Counted from the stretch's first letter, positions 1 to 8,493 are shown. The stretch is DNA of 40,160 bases from Candidatus Methylomirabilis sp. (GCA_036000645.1 DASYVA010000150.1:1-40160), one strand, 5' to 3'. The notes: generated by a model not told the origin, from the letters alone. Numbers and translations are program-made.

Positions 1-269
1 GTGATGGCATTGACGGCAACCCGGTCCCCCTCCCTGAATCCTGTGACCTCGCTGCCGAGCTTGGCGACGACGCCGACGGCCTCATGGCCCAGCGTAAGAT
101 CCTTGCGCTCCCCGATCGCCCCCGCCACCGTATGCGTATCCGACGTGCAGATGAGCGCCGCCGTGGTCTTCACGAGGGCATCGTTGGGACCCGGTTCGGG
201 AATCGGCTTCTCCACAATCCCCACTTCGCCCACACGCTTCATCACGAAGGCCTTCATGACTCGTGGCAT
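1..269 (-). CDS. Zinc-dependent medium-chain alcohol dehydrogenase, N-terminal part (runs off the left edge)
   Basis: Only the first 89 codons are present. The translation shows the N-terminal GroES-like fold of medium-chain dehydrogenases: an early VMKAFVM segment, the zinc-site stretch ICTSDTHT with the catalytic cysteine, then LGHEAVG with the zinc-ligand His and Glu, and EGDRVAV. The spacing CTSD-HT followed by GHEAVG resembles the NADP-dependent secondary-alcohol dehydrogenase branch (Thermoanaerobacter type), which interconverts alcohols with ketones or aldehydes in the cytoplasm; the exact substrate cannot be told. The ATG at 269 is chosen because GGAGGA lies 6-7 nt before it; a second ATG at 257 lacks such a site. 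A sigma-54-type promoter lies about 120 nt upstream. Confidence 0.85.
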   Translation of the reverse strand, partial: MPRVMKAFVMKRVGEVGIVEKPIPEPGPNDALVKTTAALICTSDTHTVAGAIGERKDLTLGHEAVGVVAKLGSEVTGFREGDRVAVNAI

Positions 270-388
270 CTCGCTTCCTCCTCCCCCACCTCCACTCTGA
301 CCGGGGTTGTGCTCCCCTTCGGCACCGGCAGCCGGAGGCTCCGCGTGCGGATACCCACCGGCTGCCCCTCCCTGGCTCGAGCCGAAGA

Positions 389-403
389 GCAACACGGATG
401 CCA
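389..403 (-). promoter_or_regulatory. Sigma-54-type -24/-12 promoter upstream of the alcohol dehydrogenase gene
   Basis: Read on the minus strand the site is TGGCATCCGTGTTGC, which has the invariant GG and GC dinucleotides of RpoN promoters at the correct spacing (TGGCA-N6-TTGC). Transcription would start near 377 and run into the dehydrogenase. Four other intergenic regions of the window carry almost the same element in the same orientation, which makes chance unlikely. The upstream activator-like dyad starts 52 nt from it. Confidence 0.7.
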
Positions 404-432
404 GCGCGTCGGCGCGGAAATTCCGGGCGTTA

Positions 433-452
433 CGGACCGCTCCCGCGGTCCG
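433..452. other. Perfect inverted repeat (8-bp stem, 4-nt loop) between the promoter and the dyads
   Basis: CGGACCGC and GCGGTCCG flank TCCC. It lies downstream of the SLC13 gene and between the -24/-12 element and the upstream dyads. There is no T tract on the minus strand after it, so a simple Rho-independent terminator is not supported; it may be a weak terminator of the preceding operon or another protein-binding site. Confidence 0.4.
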
Positions 453-454
453 GG

Positions 455-472
455 TGGGGCACCGCTGCCCCG
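455..472. promoter_or_regulatory. Dyad TGGGGCA-N4-TGCCCCG, candidate activator site
   Basis: TGGGGCACCGCTGCCCCG is a near-perfect palindrome and matches the dyads found upstream of the other sigma-54-type promoters here. A shorter dyad, TGGGACGCTCCCA, follows at 475-487, so the site may be double. Its near edge is 52 nt from the -24 element, the same distance as at 8219. Enhancer-binding activators of the NtrC family normally bind such upstream sites; the protein is unknown. Confidence 0.5.
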
Positions 473-609
473 GTTGGGACGCTCCCACCCCTTTCGGGCA
501 CTGCGGCCGCACGCCTCGAGGCCGGTGAGGCTCCGGGAGGGGAACCGATCGGCGCGGTCCGGATGGCGATGGCGACGTGGGAAGGAAAGGACGGAGGCCA
601 GGGTGCCGG

Positions 610-2154
610 CTACAGGACCCCGAAGAGAGGGCAGATGACCCGTAGGCCGACCCAGATGAGGACGGCACCGCTCACGTCGAGCCAGATGCCCGACCGGATC
701 ATCTCCCTGAGGGGGACGAGGCCCGAGCCGTAGACGATCGCGTTCGGCGGGGTCGAGACCGGCAGCATGAAGCCGAAGCTCGCGCCGAGGGCCGCGCCCA
801 CCGCCGGGGGGATCGGACTGACCCCGCTGCTCTCGGCGACCGCGATCATCACCGGGATGACCATGCTCGCCGACGCGGTGTTCGAGGAGGCCTCCGAGAG
901 GACCACGGCCGTCCCGATGGCGACGGCCGTCAAGGCCCAGAGGCTTTCGGCCCCCGAGATCCGGATCAGCCCCTTCCCGACACTCTCGGCGAGCCCCGTG
1001 TCGAACATGAGCCGGCCAAGGGCGAGGCCGCCACCGAACAACAGGATCGTCCCCCAATCGATCCGGGCGGCCTGCCCCCACGTGAGGGTGAACTCCCCCC
1101 GGCGCAGATCGGTCGGAAGCATGAAGAGAAGAACCGCCCCCAGCAGCGCAACCCCCGCCTCCGGCAGGTGCGTCTCGAAGAAGCGGGGGATCGGCGCCTC
1201 CGGGGAGGAGAACAGCGCGACCGCTCCCGGCAGCATCCAGAGGAGACAGACCAGGAGGAAGACGCAGGCGACGTTGATCTCCGCGCGGCTCCACCCTCCC
1301 AGGCGCCGGCGCTCCTCGGCCACGTACCGGGAGAGGTCGGTCCCGGCCCCGCCCGCCTCCCCATACAGGCGCCGCAGGACCACCCAGCAGAGGAGGAGCA
1401 TCAGGGCCGCGAGCGGCATGGTGAGAACCACCCAGTCGAAGAAGGAGAGATGGCGGTCGGTCAGGTTCCGGATCATGGCGAGGGCGATCAGGTTCGGCGG
1501 CGACCCGACCGGGATGCCGACGGCGACGGAGGACGACCAGGTGAGCATCAGCAGGAAGCCGATCGGGAACCGGCTCCGCACCGGATCGCCGACCGCCCCG
1601 AGGCCCCGGAGGATGCCGACCCCGACGGGCAGCATCATCGCCGTCGTCGCCGTGTTGCTCACCCACAGCGACACCGACCAGGTGACCACCCCGATCGTGG
1701 CCAGGAGGCGCCCCGGCGTGCGGGTCGCCCAGGGGTAGCGCAGCAACGCGAACGCGAGGCGCCGGTCGAGGCCGCTCCCGTGCATCGCCTCGGCGAGGAT
1801 GAAGCTCCCGATGAACAGGAAAAGGATCGGATCCCCGTACGCGGCCAGCACGGTCCGCGCCGGGGCGATGCCGGCGGCGATGGAGAGGACCGAGGCGAGG
1901 ATGGCGGTCACCGCGACGGGCACGGCCTCGGTGACCCAGTACACGATCGCCCAGGCGAAGACCGCCGCCAGGAGATGGGCCTCCCGGCTGAGGCCTGCCA
2001 GCGGCCAGAGCAACACAAGGAGGAATGCGACCGGCCCCGCCAGGATCCCGAAGTAGCGCTTGCGCAGCTCAAAGCGGCCCCCGGTCGTGGGACCCTCCCC
2101 CTGCACCGGCCCCGCTGGCTCCGCTGCCGGCCCGTCATCCACCGGCCCGCTCAC
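610..2154 (-). CDS. SLC13/DASS-family sodium:anion symporter
   Basis: A membrane protein of about 514 residues with many hydrophobic helices. It carries the DASS-family repeats: SNTATTAMMLPV followed by GIPVGSPPNLIA in the first half and SEASSNTASASMVIPV followed by LPVSTPPNAIV in the second, the paired SNT and PPN hairpins that bind Na+ and substrate. The family imports di- and tricarboxylates or sulfate; the substrate cannot be assigned. The reading frame stays open far upstream, through the oxidase gene, but membrane-protein similarity begins only near 2090. I chose GTG at 2154, whose GTGA overlaps the stop of the oxidase subunit; GTG at 2157 is equally possible. It is the last gene of the operon that starts at 8063. 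Confidence 0.88.
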   Translation of the reverse strand: MSGPVDDGPAAEPAGPVQGEGPTTGGRFELRKRYFGILAGPVAFLLVLLWPLAGLSREAHLLAAVFAWAIVYWVTEAVPVAVTAILASVLSIAAGIAPARTVLAAYGDPILFLFIGSFILAEAMHGSGLDRRLAFALLRYPWATRTPGRLLATIGVVTWSVSLWVSNTATTAMMLPVGVGILRGLGAVGDPVRSRFPIGFLLMLTWSSSVAVGIPVGSPPNLIALAMIRNLTDRHLSFFDWVVLTMPLAALMLLLCWVVLRRLYGEAGGAGTDLSRYVAEERRRLGGWSRAEINVACVFLLVCLLWMLPGAVALFSSPEAPIPRFFETHLPEAGVALLGAVLLFMLPTDLRRGEFTLTWGQAARIDWGTILLFGGGLALGRLMFDTGLAESVGKGLIRISGAESLWALTAVAIGTAVVLSEASSNTASASMVIPVMIAVAESSGVSPIPPAVGAALGASFGFMLPVSTPPNAIVYGSGLVPLREMIRSGIWLDVSGAVLIWVGLRVICPLFGVL

Positions 2155-3779
2155 CACACCCGGAAGCCCGGCGTGGTGAGCGGCGTCGCGGCCACCAGGC
2201 GGACGAGCACGGGGCCGTAGGCGATCGCGATGAGCAGTGCGGCGAGGGCGAGCCACGGGCGCCACCGGTCGAGGATCGCCGGCGCATGCTCCGGGCCGGA
2301 GAGCGCCTCCGCGAACGCGGGCATGGCGGGCGCCGGCTCGCGCGAGGCCACGAGCGTCAGCGCGAGGTTGAGGAAGTACAGCAGGGCGCTCACGAAGAGG
2401 ATGGTCCCGCCGATCCCCACCAGGGGGAGCACCGCTTTCCACTCGGGCTGCAGATAGGGGGCGGCGCCGAGCATGGTGCGGCGCGGGGCCCCCATCAGCC
2501 CGAGGCGGTGCAGGGCGTTGGAGAAAACCACCATGCCGCCGAACCAGAGCCACGCCTGGGCCAGGGCCAGCCGCCGGCTCCAGAGGGCGCGGCCGCACAG
2601 GACCGGGACCAGCCAGTAGGTGATGCCCATGAAGGTCAAGGTGACGGCGGTGCCCACCGTCAGGTGGAGGTGCCCCGGGATCCAGGCGGTGTTGTGCACG
2701 ACCAGGTTGACGTTGAAGGAGGCGTTGATGAGCCCGCCCACGCCGCCGAAGGTGAAGAGCAGCATCGCCAGGACCTGCGCCGCCAGCGAGGGGTCGCCCC
2801 AGGGGAGCTTCCCGAACCAGGCGACCCAGCCCTTCCCGCCCCGCGCCCGCGCGCCGCTCTCCAGGGACGCCACCACGTTGAAGAAGGTGAGGAGACTCGG
2901 GAAGAAGACCACGAAGGTGAGGAAGGCGTGGAGAAGCTTCCACCCCTGGTGGATGCCCGGGTCCGTGAACTGGTGGTGGAAGCCGAGCGGCGTCGAGAGG
3001 ACGAGGAACAGGATGAACGACACCCGGGCCAGCGGGTCGCTGAAGAGGCGGCCCCCCGCCTGCCGCGGGACGAGCGTGTACCACGAGACGTAGGCCGGGA
3101 GCAGCCAGAAGTAGACGATCGGGTGCCCGGTGAACCAGAAGAGGACCCGCGCCAAGAGCGCGTCGGTCCCGCCGAGGAGCCCCAGGGACCACGGGATCAA
3201 CATGAAAGCCATCTCGGCCGCCAACCCCAGGGAGGCGATCGTCCACATGGCAAAGGTCACCAGCGACATGAAGGCCGCCAGGGGAGTCCGCGTCCCGGGG
3301 TTTTTCGCCCGCCAGGCCCGGTAGGTGAGGACCAGGTTCAGGGTGACCAACCAGGTGCCGACGACGACCACCGTCAGCCCGACGTAGAAAGCCCAGTGGG
3401 CCCGCATGGGGGGGTAGAAGGTGAAGAGGACCGTTGCCGCGTTCCCCACCAGGGGGACCGCGGCGAGGACGAGCCCCCCGGTCATGAGCCAGAAAGTTGC
3501 CCAGGCGAGCGGCCGGCCCACCAGGGGCATCCCGAGCGCCCGGGCGGTCATAAACGGCAGGAACCCGCAGATGAAGAAGGTCGTCCAGACCAGGACGTTC
3601 AGGACCCCGTGGAGGCTCAGGCCGTGGTAGTAGGACTGGATGACCGGCGCGAGCCGGGGATAGAGGTCGAGGCCGGCGTGCTCGAGGGCCTGAAACAGCC
3701 CGGTCACCACGCCGCCGAACAGGGCGACGAGCGCGACGGCCAGGTAGGCCCCCGCCAGGCGGTTGTCAGAGGTCATCAT
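2151..3779 (-). CDS. cbaA: ba3-type (B-family) cytochrome c oxidase subunit I
   Basis: A 542-residue heme-copper oxidase catalytic subunit with 12-13 membrane helices. It holds the low-spin heme and binuclear centre ligands of the family: His in YYHGLSLHGVL (52, 57), GHPIVYFW (His219 and the cross-linked Tyr223), GFHHQ (268-269) and PGHLHLTVG (His370, His372). The overall pattern is that of Thermus-like ba3 enzymes, which reduce oxygen with high affinity and take electrons from cytochrome c. It follows genes for subunits IIa and II, as in other ba3 operons. Two adjacent ATGs (3779, 3776) are possible; the GGAG suits 3776 slightly better. Confidence 0.95.
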   Translation of the reverse strand: MMTSDNRLAGAYLAVALVALFGGVVTGLFQALEHAGLDLYPRLAPVIQSYYHGLSLHGVLNVLVWTTFFICGFLPFMTARALGMPLVGRPLAWATFWLMTGGLVLAAVPLVGNAATVLFTFYPPMRAHWAFYVGLTVVVVGTWLVTLNLVLTYRAWRAKNPGTRTPLAAFMSLVTFAMWTIASLGLAAEMAFMLIPWSLGLLGGTDALLARVLFWFTGHPIVYFWLLPAYVSWYTLVPRQAGGRLFSDPLARVSFILFLVLSTPLGFHHQFTDPGIHQGWKLLHAFLTFVVFFPSLLTFFNVVASLESGARARGGKGWVAWFGKLPWGDPSLAAQVLAMLLFTFGGVGGLINASFNVNLVVHNTAWIPGHLHLTVGTAVTLTFMGITYWLVPVLCGRALWSRRLALAQAWLWFGGMVVFSNALHRLGLMGAPRRTMLGAAPYLQPEWKAVLPLVGIGGTILFVSALLYFLNLALTLVASREPAPAMPAFAEALSGPEHAPAILDRWRPWLALAALLIAIAYGPVLVRLVAATPLTTPGFRVW

Positions 3780-3804
3780 GGCTCCGCTCCGTCCGCCCGC
3801 GGCC

Positions 3805-4293
3805 TCACGACCGCGGCTCGACGACGACCTTGCCCCACATGGTGTGATGGGCGATCCCGCAGTACTCGTGGCAGAGGAACGGGTACTCCCCAGGCCGGGT
3901 GAAGCGGGCCGTGACCCGGGACACCTGGCCGGGGAGGAGCATCACGTTGACATTGGCCCGGGGGATGAAGAGCCCGTGCACCACGTCCCGGCTCGTCGCC
4001 ACGAAGGTGACCGTGGAGCCGGCGGGCACACGGATTTCGCTGGGCGCGAAGGACCAGATGCCGGCCACCATTCGGACCTCGTACCGCCCGGGCGCGACCT
4101 CCACGACCCCCGGTTGGTCGAAGGGGGCCGTGGTGGCGAGTTGCGCCGGCTCCACCCGCCCCTCCTCCCCGGGGACGTGGATCCCCGCGCCAAAGGCCGT
4201 CACGATGAGCGCGGCGAGCATCCCGACCGGAATGGCGATGCTCGGCAAGATCCAGGCGAGCTCGTACAGGTAGACGGTGCCCGGACGTCTCAT
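3805..4293 (-). CDS. cbaB: ba3-type cytochrome c oxidase subunit II (CuA subunit)
   Basis: A 162-residue protein with one N-terminal membrane helix (about 10-37) and a periplasmic cupredoxin domain. The CuA site is complete: His106, then CHEYCGIAHHTM with Cys141, Glu143, Cys145, His149 and Met152. The single helix and short length fit B-type oxidases rather than the two-helix A-type subunit II. It would accept electrons from a periplasmic c-type cytochrome and pass them to subunit I. GTG at 4296 immediately precedes the chosen ATG and could also serve. The stop lies 25 nt before subunit I. Confidence 0.94.
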   Translation of the reverse strand: MRRPGTVYLYELAWILPSIAIPVGMLAALIVTAFGAGIHVPGEEGRVEPAQLATTAPFDQPGVVEVAPGRYEVRMVAGIWSFAPSEIRVPAGSTVTFVATSRDVVHGLFIPRANVNVMLLPGQVSRVTARFTRPGEYPFLCHEYCGIAHHTMWGKVVVEPRS

Positions 4294-4299
4294 CACCCC

Positions 4300-4407
4300 T
4301 CACCCCCCCCAGAGCCGGAGATACGCGTTGAGCCAGAGCCCCGCGAGCAGCAGCAGGTAGATCAGCATGAAGAGCAGGGCACCCTTGGGATGCTCGTTCT
4401 CCTCCAT
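4300..4407 (-). CDS. cbaD: ba3-type oxidase subunit IIa (single-helix small subunit)
   Basis: A 35-codon gene giving MEENEHPKGALLFML, then a single hydrophobic helix and a short basic/aromatic tail. Thermus ba3 subunit IIa is a 34-residue one-helix protein that starts MEEKPKGAL, so the N-terminal MEE-PKGAL match, the size and the location directly before subunit II all agree. In B-type oxidases IIa supplies the helix that subunit II lacks. The ATG at 4407 follows a GGGAGGAGCGGTC sequence. A gene this small is easily missed. Confidence rests on position and motif, since the tail is too short for firm homology. Confidence 0.85.
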   Translation of the reverse strand: MEENEHPKGALLFMLIYLLLLAGLWLNAYLRLWGG

Positions 4408-4443
4408 GACCGCTCCTCCCGGCGGCCCCGCCGGTCGCCCCCG

Positions 4444-4872
4444 CTAGTCGGCGCCGCGACCGCCGAGCAGCCGCACGATCTCCTCGGCGTGGTCGGTCTC
4501 GTCGGAAAGGATCTCCTCCAGCCGGACCTTCAGGCCGATCTCCCCCGCGGCCTCGGCCTGGCCGGCCCGCTCGGTGTAACTTTTGATCGCCTGTCGCTCC
4601 AGCTCCAGGTCGTGCTTCAGCATCGCCGTCGGGTCCTTCAGCTCCTTGAAGGGGGCCGGCTTGACCGCCGGCGTCCCCCCCAGGGCCACGATCTTGTCCG
4701 CCAGGAAGAGGGCGTGGTTCACCTCGTCGGTGACCTCCGCCTTCACGAACTCCCGGACCTCGTGCCCCGCCAGGCCGACGGCCATGGCCGCCTGCTGGAT
4801 GTACCGGCAGACCGTCCCCAGCTCGTCCGCCAGGTCCCGGTTCAGTCCCTCGAGCAGCTTCGTCTTGTCCAT
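4444..4872 (-). CDS. Ferritin-like four-helix di-iron protein (bacterioferritin/Dps-like)
   Basis: 142 residues, almost entirely helical. Carboxylate and histidine ligands sit at ferritin-like spacing: Glu17 in the first helix, E50-x2-H53, Glu92 in LELERQAI and E125-x2-H128. This suggests a di-iron site for iron storage, peroxide reduction or a related oxidase activity. There is no obvious heme-ligand Met of classical bacterioferritin, so a rubrerythrin- or Dps-like member without rubredoxin domain is possible. It has a strong Shine-Dalgarno (GGAGGAGATC). It lies between the ABC exporter genes and the ba3 oxidase genes in one co-directional run, so iron or oxidative-stress protection may accompany oxidase expression. 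Confidence 0.8.
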   Translation of the reverse strand: MDKTKLLEGLNRDLADELGTVCRYIQQAAMAVGLAGHEVREFVKAEVTDEVNHALFLADKIVALGGTPAVKPAPFKELKDPTAMLKHDLELERQAIKSYTERAGQAEAAGEIGLKVRLEEILSDETDHAEEIVRLLGGRGAD

Positions 4873-4897
4873 GATCTCCTCCCTCCCTTGCCCGGGT

Positions 4898-5581
4898 TCA
4901 CCGGCCAGCGGTAATCCGGCCGTCGATCATGTGGTACACGCGGTCAAACCCCTCGATCATCCGCTCGTCGTGGGTCACGACGATCACCGCAGCCCGGCGC
5001 TCCCGTCCCAGCCGCCGCAGCAACTCCATTACCGCCGTGCCTCGCTCCGTATCCAGGGAGGCGGTCGGCTCGTCCGCGAGGAGCACCGCCGGGTCGTTGA
5101 CCACAGCGCGGGCGACGGCCAGCCGCTGCTGTTCCCCGCCGGACAGGGTGGCGGGGTGAATGTCGGCCCGGTGGCCGAGGCCCAGGCGCTCCAGCAGCTC
5201 TCGCGCCCGCCGGACCGCCTCGCGCGCTGGCACGCCGTTCAGGGAGAGGACCAGGGCCACGTTCTCCACGGCCGTGAGAAAGGGAATCAGATTGTAGGCC
5301 TGGAAGATGATCCCCATCCGCTCCCGCCGTAGGCGCCGGTCGTCGGTGAGGACCCGCTGGTCGTCGTAGACCGGATTCCCGGCGATGGTGATGTGCCCCC
5401 GGGTCGGCGGGTCGATCAGCGAGATCGCCCGGAGCAGGGTCGTTTTCCCGGATCCACTGGGCCCCATCAGGGCCACCAGCTCCCCCGGCTCGACAGCGAT
5501 GCTGGCGTCCCGGAGCGCAATGACCTCGGTCTCCCTCCGGCCGAAGACCTTCGTGAGGCCGTCCGCGACGATCGCCGGCAT
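4898..5581 (-). CDS. ABC transporter ATP-binding protein (MacB/LolD type)
   Basis: 227 residues with a complete nucleotide-binding domain: Walker [10 protein letters not shown] near residue 40, Q-loop in [11 protein letters not shown], signature LSGGEQQR, Walker B VLLADEP followed by TASLD, and the switch histidine in VVTHD. The [13 protein letters not shown] stretch is typical of the LolD/MacB/FtsE branch, which power FtsX-fold permeases. The ATG at 5581 overlaps the permease stop in TGATG; GTG at 5584 is an alternative. With the permease and adaptor genes it forms a three-gene exporter or periplasmic mechanotransmission complex. Confidence 0.92.
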   Translation of the reverse strand: MPAIVADGLTKVFGRRETEVIALRDASIAVEPGELVALMGPSGSGKTTLLRAISLIDPPTRGHITIAGNPVYDDQRVLTDDRRLRRERMGIIFQAYNLIPFLTAVENVALVLSLNGVPAREAVRRARELLERLGLGHRADIHPATLSGGEQQRLAVARAVVNDPAVLLADEPTASLDTERGTAVMELLRRLGRERRAAVIVVTHDERMIEGFDRVYHMIDGRITAGR

Positions 5582-6777
5582 CACGCGCCCCCGCCCAGGG
5601 CTGTGGTCGGGTCCACGCTCAGGGCTCGGCGGATCCCGAGCACGCTCGCGAGGACGCAGATCCCCACCACGATCCCCAGCAGGATGTACTGATCGAACGG
5701 CAAGATGGCGACGCGCCGGGGGAAGTAGTCGGCGGCGAGCCCGATGAGGATCGCCCCCAGCCCGAACCCCAGCAGGCCCAGCGTGAGGGACTCCTGAAGG
5801 ATGAGGCTGCCGATCTTCCAGTCCGGGGCTCCGATGACCTTGAGGGTGGCGATGTCCCGGGTCTTCTCCATCGTCATCGTGTAGATAATGAGCGCGATGA
5901 TGACGGTCGAGACCGCCAGCAGGATGATCCGGAAGAGCAGGATCTGCTGGCGCGCCCGCTCGATGACGCTCTTGGCCAGCACCTCCTCCTGCTCCGCCGT
6001 GGTCATGGCCCGGTAGTGATTCCAGCGCTCGATCCGCTGCGTCACCTCCCCCGGGTCAGCCCAGGGCTCCAGCCGCACCAGGATGGCGTTGGCCAGATGG
6101 GTGTCCTGGAGGATCGGCGCGAGCGCCGGGGCGGGGACCGTGGCGAGGGCCGGCACCGCATGAAGGTCCGCCTCCAGCCGGGCCCGGTCGTTCCGGATGG
6201 CCTCGTCGGCCTTCAGGAACTGGATTTCCTGGGCATCCTGAAGCGAGACAAAGGCAGCGGGGTCGCCCGCGTTCGACACGATCCCTTCGGTCAGGCCGAC
6301 GACGGTCAACGTCATCCGGCCGATCTCGATCTCGGTCCCCAGCGGGATGCCGGCCTTCCGGTCAATCAGCATCTCGTACCGGCTGCGGACGATCGGCCGG
6401 CCGGCCACCACCGCGGGGGGCGCTCCCAGGCCCCCGGGCCGGTGGCCGACGAGCTGCACCCGGAACAGCTTCGGCCCCACCCGGAGCTGGAGCGACTGGA
6501 AGGCGATCGGGCTGGCCTCCCGAACGCCGGGAACAGCGCGGATGATCCGGTAGACGTCCTCCGGGATGCGCGAGGTCTCAGCGAAGGGGCCATTGGTGTC
6601 CTTCTGGACAACCCACAGATCGGCACCCGGGGTCCGCACGATGCTGAGCGCGTCCTCCACCATCCCTCGGTAGATACCACCCATCGCCATGACGGTGGCC
6701 AGCAGGAGGCCAAGGCCGAGCGCGGTCAGGAGGAAGCGGCCCAGGCGGTATTGGATGTCCCGGATGGCAAGGTTCAC
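5581..6777 (-). CDS. FtsX/MacB-type ABC transporter permease (DevC-like)
   Basis: About 398 residues with the MacB/FtsX layout: a first membrane helix (about 14-35), a periplasmic domain of some 230 residues, then three helices near the C-terminus including the stretch with [14 protein letters not shown], the coupling segment conserved in FtsX-fold permeases. The frame is open 140 nt further upstream, but GTG at 6777 is preferred because its GTGA overlaps the adaptor stop and the sequence from there begins with a normal cytosolic lead NLAIRDI. The substrate is unknown; three-gene DevBCA/MacAB-like units export lipids, glycolipids, peptides or toxins. Confidence 0.88.
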   Translation of the reverse strand: MNLAIRDIQYRLGRFLLTALGLGLLLATVMAMGGIYRGMVEDALSIVRTPGADLWVVQKDTNGPFAETSRIPEDVYRIIRAVPGVREASPIAFQSLQLRVGPKLFRVQLVGHRPGGLGAPPAVVAGRPIVRSRYEMLIDRKAGIPLGTEIEIGRMTLTVVGLTEGIVSNAGDPAAFVSLQDAQEIQFLKADEAIRNDRARLEADLHAVPALATVPAPALAPILQDTHLANAILVRLEPWADPGEVTQRIERWNHYRAMTTAEQEEVLAKSVIERARQQILLFRIILLAVSTVIIALIIYTMTMEKTRDIATLKVIGAPDWKIGSLILQESLTLGLLGFGLGAILIGLAADYFPRRVAILPFDQYILLGIVVGICVLASVLGIRRALSVDPTTALGGGA

Positions 6778-8063
6778 GGCCGCTCCCCCGCTCCGGCCGT
6801 TCTCCCGTCCCGCGAGGTCGCCACGACGCGCCGCCCCTCGTTCGCCGGGTCGGCCAGGCGGCCGGGCGCGACCACGACCTGCTCGCCCGGGTGGAACCCC
6901 TCCACCACCTCGATCCACCCGGCCGGGTCGGCCACCCCTAGCCGCGCCGCCCGGAAGCGGAGGCGGCCATCCACAACCGTCCAGGCGCCGGGCCCATCGG
7001 GCGTCCGCACGAGGGCGGCCAGGGGGAGGGCCACCACCCGTCTCGTGGCCCCGGGCCGGATCGTGGCCTCGGCCTGCTCCCCGAGGATCAGCCGCGGCGG
7101 CCGCTCCTCGAAGGTCAGATCCACCGCCAGCTGCTCGGTGACCCGGTCACTTTCGCGCCGGATCCTCGCGATGCGGCCGCGGAGCGTCCGGCCGGCCAGG
7201 GAGCGGAGCGCGATCTCCGCGGGATCGCCGACGGCGATGCCGCCAGTTTCCCGCTCGTCCACGTTCACGGTCACCCAGGCCGTGCGCGGGTCAGCGATCT
7301 TGAGGATGGGGGTCCCGGGATTCACTGTGGCGCCCGGTTCCAGGTCCCGGCTGACCACATACCCGTCGAGGGGACTGACGACCACAGTGTCGGCCTGCCG
7401 TGCCCGGGCCGTGGCCAGCGCCGCCTCCGCGGCCCGGATGTCGTGCTCCACCATATCGAGGGCAGCCTGGAGCACCGCCACCTCCGCGACGGCCGCCTCG
7501 CGCTGGGCCTCCGCGTTCTTCAGCTCATCGGCAGCGGCGGCGGCCTCCGTGACCCGGGCGTCCATGTCCGCCCGCGCCACCCCACCCTCCGCGTGGAGCT
7601 GGCGCCAGCGCTCCGCGTTAACGCGAGCCAGGGACTCGGTCGCCCGAACGCGGGAGACGGCCGCCGCGGCCGCCTCCAGGGCCGCTCGGGCCTTCCGCAA
7701 CGCAGCCTCCTGGGCGGCGACGCCGAGGCGCGCCCGCCGGAGGGTCGCCTCCGCCTGCTCGACCTGGGCGACGTGCTCCGCATCTTGCAGGCGGGCCAGA
7801 ACTTGGCCGGGCCGCACCGTGTCCCCCTGGTCAACCAGGACGGCCACGACCCGCCCGGTGATCTTCGCCCCGACCTGGACGACGACCTTCGCCTCGACCG
7901 TCCCCACGCCCTGGACCGCCGGAGCGATCTCACGGAGGGCCACTTCCGCCACGGTGACCGGTGTCGGGCGGAGCAGGAAGAGCGCCCCGGCGCCGGCCAG
8001 GGCCACGAGCCCTCCGGCCAGCAGGAGCCCCTTCACGATCCGTCGCAGCCGCCGCCGATCCAT
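6774..8063 (-). CDS. HlyD/MacA-family periplasmic adaptor (membrane fusion) protein
   Basis: 429 residues: an N-terminal membrane anchor (10-28), a biotinyl-lipoyl half around 60-94 containing GAKITGRV and GDTVRPGQVLARL, a long Ala/Glu/Arg-rich coiled-coil hairpin (about 95-215), the second lipoyl half with SPLDGYV, and a beta-barrel/membrane-proximal part. Such adaptors link an inner-membrane ABC permease to an outer-membrane channel. It is the first gene of the operon that continues through the ATPase, ferritin, ba3 oxidase and SLC13 genes. The start has GGAGGGAAGCAT before ATG, and a sigma-54-type promoter lies about 90 nt upstream. Confidence 0.9.
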   Translation of the reverse strand: MDRRRLRRIVKGLLLAGGLVALAGAGALFLLRPTPVTVAEVALREIAPAVQGVGTVEAKVVVQVGAKITGRVVAVLVDQGDTVRPGQVLARLQDAEHVAQVEQAEATLRRARLGVAAQEAALRKARAALEAAAAAVSRVRATESLARVNAERWRQLHAEGGVARADMDARVTEAAAAADELKNAEAQREAAVAEVAVLQAALDMVEHDIRAAEAALATARARQADTVVVSPLDGYVVSRDLEPGATVNPGTPILKIADPRTAWVTVNVDERETGGIAVGDPAEIALRSLAGRTLRGRIARIRRESDRVTEQLAVDLTFEERPPRLILGEQAEATIRPGATRRVVALPLAALVRTPDGPGAWTVVDGRLRFRAARLGVADPAGWIEVVEGFHPGEQVVVAPGRLADPANEGRRVVATSRDGRTAGAGERP

Positions 8064-8152
8064 ATGCTTCCCTCCGGTCCCTCCACCTGGCTCACCCCGG
8101 TAAGGTCACGCACGGGCGGATGCGAGGAGGCAGGGCCCGCCGGGGTCGGAGA

Positions 8153-8167
8153 GCAACCGGGATGCCA
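8153..8167 (-). promoter_or_regulatory. Sigma-54-type -24/-12 promoter of the exporter/ferritin/ba3 oxidase operon
   Basis: The minus strand reads TGGCATCCCGGTTGC, 13 of 15 positions identical to the promoter at 389-403. Spacing of GG and GC is correct. The predicted start near 8141 leaves a leader of about 78 nt before the adaptor ATG. If active, it places the high-affinity oxidase genes under RpoN control. Confidence 0.7.
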
Positions 8168-8218
8168 GCGCGGCGCCATGAGAATTCAGCCGGTTAGGAA
8201 GAGCCCGCGCGCCCGCGC

Positions 8219-8236
8219 TGGGACACGGGCGCCCCG
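8219..8236. promoter_or_regulatory. Dyad TGGGACA-N4-CGCCCCG, candidate activator site
   Basis: TGGGACACGGGCGCCCCG matches the left half of the recurring dyad exactly and the right half less well. A second degenerate copy begins at 8239 (TGGGACCCCCTGGCCCC). The near edge is 52 nt from the -24 element, exactly as in the 455-472 site. Confidence 0.45.
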
Positions 8237-8358
8237 GGTGGGACCCCCTGGCCCCTGCCGTCGGGGCACCCCTGTGGTGGCCCCTCGCCAGGACCCGGGA
8301 CCGAGCGGCTCCGCCCAGATCGGAACGCGGGCCGGCCAGGCCAAGGGCGCGGATGCGG

Positions 8359-8493
8359 CTACTTGCGGAACGTCACTCGCCGCACGACCCGGTGGACGGC
8401 AAACTCCTCCCCCGGCCGGTGCTGGTAGGTGAGGGTGGGCCGGTTCCCTCCACCGTCAGGACAGCATGGCCCTGGCGACCGCTCCTGCGCAAC
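8359..8493 (-). pseudogene. Open 44-codon stretch after the second YeeE stop, possible gene remnant
   Basis: Directly after the YeeE-type stop, and in the same frame, 44 sense codons run to a TAG. The later part has the G/C third-position bias of real genes here and reads like protein (NRPTLTYQHRPGEEFAVHRV). It contains a Cys-Cys pair (codons 10-11) but no usable start codon. I see three explanations: the tail of a decayed or frameshifted gene, an extension of the YeeE protein through a further TGA, or chance. I favour a remnant. The rest of the 8237-8358 spacer shows nothing coding. Confidence 0.25.

Noticed and set aside
433-452. Calling the perfect hairpin a Rho-independent terminator
   Set aside because: No T run follows on the minus strand, and its place between promoter and dyads allows other roles.
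254-1666. A 470-codon minus-strand frame across the SLC13 gene and the spacer
   Set aside because: It is Arg/Pro/Gly-rich, overlaps the real transporter in another frame and runs through the dyads and promoter.
610-3246. The 878-codon version of the SLC13 gene
   Set aside because: The first 360 codons are the shadow of the oxidase subunit; transporter similarity begins only after 2154.
2025-3902. A 625-codon plus-strand open frame
   Set aside because: It lies opposite the ba3 subunit I gene and has only Glu/Arg/Gly/Pro-rich content without recognisable domains or a signal for translation.
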